From assembly GCA_012064385.1 (NCBI GenBank), contig QRDG01000848.1:224441-288440 (forward strand): a stretch of 64,000 bases of DNA. Reading direction: 5' to 3'. The stretch is from Puccinellia tenuiflora (Eukaryota; Streptophyta; Magnoliopsida; Poales; Poaceae). Below are positions 55,120 through 64,000 of the stretch, one piece after another (positions within the stretch are counted from its first letter, which is position 1; each line of letters opens with the position of its first letter). Both the position numbers and the translations under genes were made by a program. Under the pieces are notes generated by a model that worked only from the letters and a program-made list of their open reading frames with translations, was not told where the DNA came from and made no database searches.

Positions 55120-58100
55120 TCAATAGGTGTTTGTGGAGGACATTGGTGACTTGGTTTCTTTTGAAGAATTAAGGGATCTTCATGGTTTTATCTTATCAAG
55201 CCAAGTCAATTGGATCATCACATATCTATCTAATAACCAATGCTTCCTCCTTGCGGTAACTTATATTTAACTCATATATACATTGAAAGTTGCTTGCTCC
55301 CTTGCATGTGTTAGTTTTGTTCCTAGCATGTGCTTATATATGATATGCTACTTTCCTACTTGTCTTGTTATTCAAGGTTGTGTATGATAGTTGTATATCA
55401 CGTATGTGTAATTTGTGTGTTGAGCTTTTTAGATCTTGTGTGGATTTAATTTGGCTCTTTGAGATATTAATGGATTATCCCATTTTGGGGGAGTGATGTG
55501 CTTTGTGCACCTCACAAACCTAAAAATGAGTGTACATGAGGCACACCACCTAGTTTTGATATTTCATATTATCTAGCTACTATGTGGTATGTCATATTCA
55601 TGAGAAATTCAAATTCTACATGTCCATTAATTTCTCTAATTGGTTTTATTTGCCTCTTATTTAAAAATAAAATGAATTATCACATTATGGGGGAGTAATA
55701 AGCTATGTGCATATTACAATCCCATAAAAATGTGAACATTTGAGGTTTGCCACTTAGAGTTGATATTGTATATTATCCATTTCCTATGTGGCATGTTTAC
55801 TCAAACAAGTTCCATTTTTCCTTTGTGGTTACCCTTTGGTTCTTGGTTGTGTGAGGTTGCTTGGTGTGGTTTTTCTCTAATATGCATTCCCATATATTAT
55901 GTGAGAAACCATTTGTTTCCTTTTATTCTAACCATGGCTTTGCCGGTTGGTTCGAATAATTGAAACTACCAACAAACCTCTTTAAAAAAATGGTGTTTTA
56001 ATTCCTATCTTTTGCCATTTGCTAGTTTGTGGTGAAGTTGGTCTTGTACATCATTCCTTTATACCACCGAGAAATATCTCTATATACTCCTTGTCCATGA
56101 CAAGTGATACTAGTAATTGTGGTGGATTTTGTAGACCATCTTCACATTGGCTCTTGCGTTGATTTGCTTTATCTATTTCCTTCCTTGCCTTTTGAATGGA
56201 TCCTATCTTTCAATCGGTAGTGTTTAGTGTTTTAGATAAAATATGGAGAGTAATGATCCCTTGTGCATGCATTTTGTATTCAAATGCAAATATCTAAGAT
56301 AATGCATTAATCTTGGGGGAGCATTCCTTTTATTTAGAACACTATTCTTTCTATCAATTTTTGATCCTCTCAATTGGCATTTGTTTCTTTATCTTGTGTT
56401 GGTACCTTCAATTGGTATTAATTGGAATGTAATCTCTTTCCATAGATATTTGTCCCAATTGATATTTATTGTGGGAGTCTTGATACCTTTTGCCTTATTT
56501 TAACTTTACTTGATTTCGGTCAAGTATCGCCCTCTTCTTGGTATCTTTTCTCCTAATCGACATTTGTTGTTTTAATTGGTATCTTATTTTCAATTGGTGT
56601 CTTATCGATCATTTGTTGTGTTGATTTGATTCCTTTTGATATCACACCTCATGTGTTGATGTGTTATGGAATCAATCATTAGTTGATTTGATTTTTTTCC
56701 TCAATCATGTGTTGATTTGGATTTTGATATAATTTGGACAACCTTTTCTTGTCACACCTTGGTGTGCTTTATTGGTTTACTTGGTGTTTTTGTCCAATTT
56801 GTATCTCTTTTGGTTCTTGTAAGTCTATGCATGCCTTTTACTAGTATATATATTATTTAGCATGATAGTCTTTCTAGTTCCAATATATAGGGGATACTCC
56901 ACCGAATCCTAAATCGGCTAAGATGTGCATGAAATTCAATTTCATATCTATATGCACATATTTATGTGGAGTGTTTCCTATATATTGTAGTTTATCTAAC
57001 TACTATGGGACCCAATGAGTTTGGGAACCATTTTGTACTCTAATTTTGTTTTAGGTACAATGGAGATGCATTGGATGCTTGCCGCATTAATAAGGAAGGT
57101 GTTCTCACCATGTGATTGTCGTGTCAAGCTTTGATTACAAACCATCTCTCATCATCTTCATCTTCAATGCATCTCGGTAACAAGTATCTATCCCATGCAT
57201 ACCTTTTAGTATCCAACCTTGTGTAGGTTGCCTCTTGGCATGAAAGTCTTTTATATGCAATTTGTGTGGTTTTGGCTTTTTCCTTCACTTAATATATCTT
57301 TGTGATATGTGTGTTGAATTTGCAAAAACCTTTCTTCAATTGATATTATTTCCTTGTGATACTTGTTGCCTATTTAAAAGCATCTCCACTATCTCTTGTT
57401 CCCTTAGTGTTATGTGTGATGCATTTGATATGTTTGAAGTTCATTTATGTACAATGAGATAAATTTGAGCTATGTGCTATGCTTTTAAGCAACAATCTCA
57501 TTTGTATATTTATGACTTCCTTTTGGATACATTGTTATCTTTTTCCCGAACCATTTCGTATGTATATGTTTCTTTGCGGATGTATATCTTTGTGGTTTGT
57601 CTAATTAGAAACCTATACATATGAGAGAGGTCACCTTTTAGTCGGTATCCTATTCCTTTTGAGCCACCTTGTGTTTCATCTATAATTCTTTGGTGGCTCC
57701 AAATTTGCCTCATGAGTGCTTGTCTTATTGTTTATTGGTATCTTTGCACACTCATGTATTTCTTAAAGATCTTTGACTTCATGCCTACCATGGTGAGCAT
57801 GTTGAATTTTATTGGCTAAATGTTCTCACTTGCTTTTGGCATTTTCAATTGGTTTTAGTTTCCAATTGGTATCCCTAAGCTTGTGAAAATGTTTCTTTAA
57901 AAGATCGTCTTTTTATCTCGGTTGGGCCTATCTTATGTTGAATCTTTGAAAATTGGTATCTTTTTTTGGCTCAACCACATCTTTGGGGCAAGTGCTATGA
58001 TTTGCTTTTGCATTATGCACAATTGCACGTGTTGAGTGTTCTAGATGATTTTGGGGGAGCGAGGATGCCATTTTTGTGCACTCCTCAATTGTGCATGAAA

Positions 58101-58528
58101 ATTGGGGAGCTTCTCCATTTTTATTTAGAACTCTCACTTTGGATCTTTTTGATTGCCTTTCTCCTTTGTGAAGATGTTTAAAATGGTTTCATTTTTGTTT
58201 GCAATCATTGGATCCTCAATATAGTTTGATTTCCTCTAATTATTCGTCAATGAATAAGTGCATTTGATTTCACTCATATCTTGAGTAATGCACACCTTTA
58301 TGAAGGAACTCATATTATATTGGCTCTCTAAATTTTTCTTCCCATTTCGGCAATCGATGCCAATGGGGGAGAAGTTTAGAGGGTTTAAGGGAATTTGGGT
58401 TTTATGCTTCTGTTGCATTTGCCTTTAATGCGCTTTGCTCCCTTGCTTGTTTGTCGTGCAAGGTTGCTTCATTCTTTATATAAACCCTCTTAAACGGGAT
58501 TGTCATCAATTACCAAAATGGGGGAGAT
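55120..58528 (+). other. Non-coding 3' region of gag-only element
   Basis: T-rich, without domains. It carries five GGGGGAG motifs (55487, 55689, 56315, 58053, 58520), the last directly before the LTR as the working polypurine tract. The first two sit in diverged 200-bp tandem modules. Repeated phrases 'caattggtat' and 'ggtatctt' run through it. Confidence 0.7.
58520..58526 (+). other. Polypurine tract before LTR 2
   Basis: GGGGGAG two bases before the TG of the LTR at 58529. The equivalent tract lies at 50168-50174 before LTR 1. Confidence 0.75.
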
Positions 58529-61075
58529 TGAAAGTGCATGGTTGCCCCCATGCATGGTTTTGGTAATTAATGACAATCTCTATGGACTAATATTTGCATT
58601 GAGCTATATTTGTAGGTGTCCATTAGCTTGCTTGTCTCCATGTGTTGGAGTCAAGGTTTAGGGAAGAAGATCAAGGCCAAGGTGTTCGTCATCGAGAGAA
58701 AGGCCAAGTGAAGATATGCCGAAGGAGTGCTTTCCCCATCTTGGTGTATGGGGGAGCGTCATGTGAATCTTCACCAAGCAAGGCGCGATCAAGAAAGGTG
58801 GTTCGTCTTGAGGAGATGAAGATCTTCTTCTTCGACCTCAAGTGGATTTATGCGCAAGGCAAAGGTATGATCTTGATAGGGTTTCTATTTTACCGGTCTC
58901 ATGTTGTTTAGTGAGAGACCGGGTTATAGGATAGATAGCCGTACTATCAAGAGGGGCTCTCGACCGAGTATCGTGATCGTATCGTTCGTGGAGAGCTCAA
59001 ACCTTTGCATCCATGCAATCATCTTTATTGGTTCTTATGGCTTTTATCCATGTGAGAATTTAGAGCTTGTGTTCATCTCCATACCAAGCTCTAGTTCATC
59101 AAAAACGGATCTCATGAATATCTCCTTGCGTTTTTGATATCGGAGGCTTTACCGGTTTGTCTCTTCTATGAGAGGTCAAACTCTCTCCTTATGTTTTCCT
59201 CCTCACATGATAGACTATGATGTGTATATGCATGATCTTGAAGGGCTTGTGATTATCTTCGAAACAAGCCCAAGATCATAGAAAACGGAGTCTTGATGAA
59301 AAACTTGTGCGTTTTCGGTTTTGGAGATTTTGCCGGTTCATCTATGCGGAAGGTTTCACTCTTCCATTTTTTAGCAAAATCTCCATTGCTTGGTTTCAAT
59401 ATTTTTACTTTTTGTAGGGTAGCTCTTGTCGTCCTCTTTCCAACAAAATTGGATTCACTCGATTCGGAGTTGCCACGCAAAAGTTATTCAGTTTAGGGTT
59501 TGCCTGTTTTCTCTGCTGGCCGGAAGTACCGGTCCTGGACCGGTACTACCGCTGGGCACTTCCGGTGCCCAGTTCCAGCCCTTCTACGCTTATTTCCCAG
59601 GTACTGGAAACCGTGGGAGCCTTCCGAAATTTGGACCGGAAGTAGCAACGGAAGTACCGGTGCACCGAAGTACCGGTCACCTCAGCGGTACTTCCGCTCG
59701 CTACTTCCGGTGGAAATTTCCGGAGGAACTTCCGCTTATTTTTCAGGTACTGGATGTCTCGGGTCTCCCTATTTGGTTGACCGGAAGTAGCCCCGGTACT
59801 ACCGCTATACCGGAAGTACCGGTCCTTCTTCCGGTACTACCGACCTCACGGTTTTCTTCTCTTGCCGTTGGAAGGCTGTTTGGGTGGGCCGGAAGTACCG
59901 CCCTTTGGCCGGTACTACCGGTCCTGCGGGTTTTCTTCTCTGAAGAGAGCCGTTGGGGGTATTTTTACATAGGGCGGTAGTACCGCCCCTTGGGCCGGTA
60001 CTTCCGCCCCTGCGGGTTTTTGTGCCCAACGGCCAGATTCCCAGGGCACCTATTTATGTGCCCCTTCTTCCCCAACGGTTCTAAGGATCTTTGTGAACCT
60101 TTTGCTCTCTCTCTCCTCCATTGTTGCACATCTTTGAGAGCTTGATTCCTCCACCTCCCTCCAATGATTCTTGCCCATCTTTAGGGAAACAAGAGAGGAG
60201 ATCTAGATCTACCATTCCACCAATCAAATCCTCCTCTAAGTAAGGGGAACCTAGTGGATCTAGATTTAGGGTTGCTTTGTGTTCTTCCCTTTGTTCTTCC
60301 TCTCAAATCCCTCCATAGCATTAGTTGCTTTGATTGGATTTCGAAGTGAAGGACTTGACCACTTTGTGTGCTCTTGCCTTCTGCATTTGTTGCATCGGGT
60401 TGCTCTCCCTACGTGATACGTGAAGATCGACGTTGAGAAGCTTGTTACTCTTGGGTGCATTGTGTTCCCAAGAGCTTGTTGCCTCTTGGGTGCATTGTGT
60501 ACCCTAGACGGTTGGAGGTGCCGCGAAGTCTTCGCTTGTGGAGCTTCAGGCACGAGTGTGGGAGCCCCCAATTGAGTTGTGGGTGTGTGCCCCAAGAAGA
60601 GTTGTAAAGGGCTCCGGAATCCGCCTTGAAGGATTCCGATAGTGGAAGGTGAACCAATCCCTTGGGTGAGGTTCATCGGAGAATAGGGTGAGGCCTTTGT
60701 GGCATCTTGAGTAGGCCTTTTGTGGCGAGCTCACACCCCTCCAACGAGACGTACTCCCTTAACAAGGAGGAACTCGGGAATACATCCTCGTCTCCGCGTG
60801 CCTCGGTTATTTCTATACCCGAGCTTTACTTATGCAATTTACATTGTGATAGCCTTCGTGCTTGAAGTTCATATCTTGCTATCATCTTGTTGCTTGAATC
60901 GCTTAGCATAAGTTGTTGGTGCACATAGGTGAACCTAGAATATTAGGTTGTTGGCTTGTTAATTTAAACACCTAGTTTTATTCCGCAATTATCAAGCCCC
61001 TAATTAGAAAAAGTTTTAATCGCCTATTCACCCCCCCCCCCTCTAGGCGACATCCGGGCATAGCTTGTTCTTTCA
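58529..61075 (+). repeat. LTR 2 of gag-only element
   Basis: Nearly identical to LTR 1; differences are mostly single-base length changes in homopolymers. Same TG start, CA end and palindrome cluster (59515-60010). Confidence 0.92.
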
Positions 61076-61077
61076 AT

Positions 61078-61089
61078 TGGTATCAGAGC
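61078..61089 (+). other. Primer binding site, copy 2
   Basis: TGGTATCAGAGC after LTR 2. Confidence 0.95.
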
Positions 61090-61129
61090 CTCGTCTCTCT
61101 TGTTTGGCTTTACCGCCTAGAGAGTAAAG

Positions 61130-63443
61130 ATGTCGTTTAGAGAATTAGTGCACGATCCCACTTTATATTCAATGGCACAAATTATGATATATGGAAAATT
61201 CGCATGCTTAATCTTTTTAGGGATATAGACCCAATTTTAAAGAGTGTTGTAGATATGGGTTTTTCTCCTCCAAAGGATTCCCAAAAATTTATCCTAGAGG
61301 ATGAGAAAAACTCTTATCTCGATACTCTAGCATCTAATGGTCTTACATGTGTTTTGAGCGATGTAGTGCTTGAGTCAATCATGCCTTTCCGGAACGCTCA
61401 TGAGCTTTGGACCAAGCTTTCAAGATAAATATGGAGTGTCCAACTCTATCGAGGATGATTGCTCTCCCTCCACCTCCGGCCGTGACGAGTTCTCTCTTCG
61501 TCTACTTCACCAAAATGTGGTAAGCCACAATCAATGTAATGGTGAGTAGTGATAGGTTTTGCAACCTTGATAGTGAGCTCATTGTTGATGATCATTTATC
61601 TCTATCTTGTTGCAATGCTTCATCTATGGACCTAAACACTCGTAGCACTATAAATGATTACATGCTAGTGTTGATAGTCCTTGCATATCATCAAAAATTT
61701 GCTTGGATGAATCTCTTTATGATATGCTTGCTTTATCTTGTTGCCATGATGAAAATGCTTGTGTTCCCTCTAACTCTTGCTCTAATAATAATGTAGAGGA
61801 AACCCAATTTGCTATGCAACAAGATTTGAACTTGAGTAGTTCAAAAATCAATTATTCTTCATCTTTCACCTCTCATTGTCTCATGGCTAAATCTTCTTCT
61901 AGTAATGACAATGATGATAATAATGATAATGACAATAATGATGAAGAAGTTGATATGGAAAAGTTAATGCCCTTCTTCAAAATAAAGGTCTAATGATTCT
62001 CAAAGCCATTCCTACTAATGAAAGTGCTCAAGCTAACCTCTTTGAAATCATGAGCACGCTTATTGAGCGTGGGGAAACTATTGAGGCCTTGGAAGCAAGC
62101 CTTGAAGAAAAGGGTAAGATCGAAAGATGATGCTATGGAGAAAGCATCGTTAGAAGATGCTCTTGAGGAAGAGCAAGAGACTCGTGCTTCTCTAGAGGAG
62201 AAACTAGATTCTATCGAGGAGTCTCATAATGATATAATTGCTAAAATCATTAAAGAACGTGACCATGCTCATGCTAAATATAAAGTCACGAAAAATGAAA
62301 ATGCTAGATTAAATGATGAGCTTGCCAAGTTATCTTCTTCTATTCCTAATAACAATGATGCTTGTGCTACTAACTCCACTTCTTGTGAAGCATCTATTTG
62401 AAGGAGAATGTTGAGCTAAGGGCTCAACTTGAGTTGCTAACTAGCAAGTATGAAGTTGGAAGCAAGTCATGAAAAGCTATCTAGCTCTAATGATGATCTT
62501 CTAGCATCCTATGGGAAGTTGGAAGAAAATCATGAAAAGCTATCTAGCTCTAATGATGAACTTCTTGCTTCCTATGCTTGTCTTAAGTTAGCTCATGAGG
62601 CATCACTACAAAGGTAACATCAAGTGAGCCTCATGTGGATATTAGCACAACTTTAATTAAAAATGCTATAGCCATGTGCTAGTCCTAGTAGTTCATCCAC
62701 TAAAAATGTTGGTACATTGTGATGAACTTGCTTTGCCTTGTTGCTCTAACAATGATGCATCTACCTCCTCTAGTACTTGTGTTGTCACTAACCATGTAGA
62801 GAAAGAGGAGAGCTCAAGGCCCAAGCCACTTCTTTGAAGAAAGGCTTGGAAAAGCGTCATGAAGGGAAGCGTGCACTTGACAACATGTTGAGTGTGCAAC
62901 AATCCCCAAATGACAAGAGTGGACTTGGATTCAACTCCAACAACAAGAAAAGTCCAAGGTTGAGAAGAAGAAGAAGGGCCAAGTTCAAGTCAAGAATCCG
63001 GCCAAGATCATTGCTTCAAGTGCAAGCTAGAAGGGCACCACGTTCGGGATTGCCCAATGAAGAAGAAGCCTCTTAGTGAGAAGCAACTAGGGAAGCGGCC
63101 TCTGTTCAATCTCGTGCTCAACCACGTTGAACAAAGGCCACCTCCTAAGAAGACTCAAGTCAACGCTCCTCAAGTTGAGGAGCCTATTAAGAAGAAGAAG
63201 AGTCGGTGTTGCTACCTTTGCCGTGGCAAAGGTCATTTGCTTCTTCATGCACTAACGGTACCCCATCCAACCCTATCATAATTGATGATGTTTATTCTCT
63301 TGGGAAGGATAGAGTTGGCAATGTGTTTGCCAAATGTGGGAGCTCAAAGTGGTGTGAAGAAAAGCACCATTTGGGTTCCCAAACCTATTGTGACTAACCT
63401 CTTAGGACCCAACTCGGTTGGGGACCAACAAGCTCAAACTTGA
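61130..63443 (+). pseudogene. gag: Second gag copy, many single-base indels
   Basis: Same gene as 52780-55119 but with at least a dozen one- or two-base indels, so no long frame remains. The first break is near 61164 (one T missing), then about 61290 (two compensating changes), 61420, 61496, 61660, 61960, 62127, 62400, 62450 and further on. Between these points the sequence is almost identical to copy 1. Both zinc-knuckle texts can still be read in pieces. The pattern is deletion-dominated with few substitutions. Confidence 0.9.
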
Positions 63444-64000
63444 TCAATAGGTGTTTGTGGAGGACATTGGTGACTTGGTTTCTTTTGAAGAATTAAGGGA
63501 TCTTCATGGTTTTATCTCATCAAGCCAAGTCAATTGGATCATCACATATCTATCTCAATCCAATGCTTCCTCCTTGCGGTAACTTATATTTAACTCATAT
63601 ATACATTGAAAGTTGCTTGCTCCCTTGCATGTGTTAGTTTTGTTCCTAGCATGTGCTTGTATATGATATGCCTTTCCTACTTGTCTTGTTATTCAAGGTT
63701 GTGTATGATAGTTGTATATCATGTATGTGTAATTTGTGTGTTGAGCTTTTTGATCTTGTGTGGATTTATTTGGCTCTTTGAGATATTAATGGACTATCCC
63801 ATTTTGGGGGAGTGATGTGCTTTGTGCACCTCACAAACCTAAAAATGGTGTACATGAGGCACACCACCTAGTTTTGATATTTCATATTATCTAGCTACTA
63901 TGTGGTATGTCATATTCATGAGAAATTCAAATTCTACATGTCCATTAATTTCTCTAGTTGGTTTTATTTGCCTCTTGTTTAAAAATAAAATGAATTATCA
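63444..64000 (+). other. Start of non-coding 3' region, second unit
   Basis: Matches 55120-55680, including the GGGGGAG at about 63805, with scattered single-base deletions. It continues beyond the window. Confidence 0.85.

Larger units (their letters stand above)
49056..64000 (+). mobile_element. Tandem array of a gag-only Sirevirus-like retrotransposon
   Basis: Order: internal 3' part (49056-50176), LTR (50177-52725), internal region (52726-58528), LTR (58529-61075), internal region (61076 to beyond the window). The period is about 8.35 kb. LTRs are 2549 and 2547 bp. The internal region has a Met-tRNA primer site, gag and several GGGGGAG motifs but no protease, integrase or RT, so it is non-autonomous. 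Shared LTRs between consecutive units are what unequal recombination between LTRs produces. Confidence 0.88.

Noticed and set aside
1..64000. tRNA, rRNA or other structural RNA genes
   Set aside because: The only tRNA-like texts are 12-base primer binding sites; no cloverleaf or rRNA text was recognised by eye.

Overview
The window is intergenic DNA from a large, repeat-rich plant genome. It looks like a grass, most probably a Pooideae/Triticeae-type genome. The reasons are the Sirevirus (Ty1/copia) and Tat-lineage (Ty3/gypsy) LTR retrotransposons, RTE and L1-type LINEs, Stowaway and hAT MITEs, Helitrons ending in hairpin-CTAG, and several stretches I recall as common Triticeae repeats. I see no intact host gene, rRNA, tRNA or CRISPR array. 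The only host-gene traces are a broken F-box gene, an unrecognised 3' exon, and GC-rich fragments that look captured by mobile elements.

Layout. 1-705 is a non-coding repeat fragment joined to the 5' half of an RTE LINE (706-1875, minus strand). 1876-7612 is very AT-rich DNA built of repeated modules and ends in a canonical Helitron 3' terminus. A degraded copia polymerase (7930-9060), a T-rich minisatellite, GC-rich filler, an F-box pseudogene (11044-11812), another repeat fragment and an LTR-like block (12871-14344) follow. 14725-16002 is a second copy of the AT-rich module and is followed by the 3' tail of an RTE LINE.

16082-25663 is a Sirevirus with a 1.2-kb 5' LTR, Met-tRNA primer site, intact gag, intact PR-IN-RT-RNaseH pol, and a spliced post-pol ORF that is cut by the next element. 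25664-39643 is a Tat-lineage gypsy element of about 14 kb. It has short LTRs, gag, PR, RT, two RNase H domains, an integrase, a 112-bp tandem array, and an intact antisense gene of six exons that encodes 719 aa. Two single 'n' characters inside it are each flanked by direct duplications, and its two flanks do not match. It is therefore either a recombinant or a mis-joined sequence. 39644-43624 is the 5' part of an L1-type LINE on the minus strand.

43943-44123 is a perfect hAT-type MITE, 44870-45140 a Stowaway-type MITE, and 45217-48324 a complete Helitron carrying GC-rich gene-like sequence. From 49056 to the end lies a tandem array of a gag-only Sirevirus-like element: part of an internal region, LTR, internal region with gag, LTR, then internal region with a frameshifted gag.

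How the parts relate. Most of the window is nested insertions. The Sirevirus landed in an RTE tail, which lies in AT-rich DNA. The gypsy LTR cuts the Sirevirus post-pol ORF on one side and an L1 endonuclease on the other. The full Sirevirus pol could in principle mobilise gag-only relatives with the same primer site. The most noteworthy item is the intact spliced antisense gene in the gypsy element. The main caution is the evidence for assembly joins.
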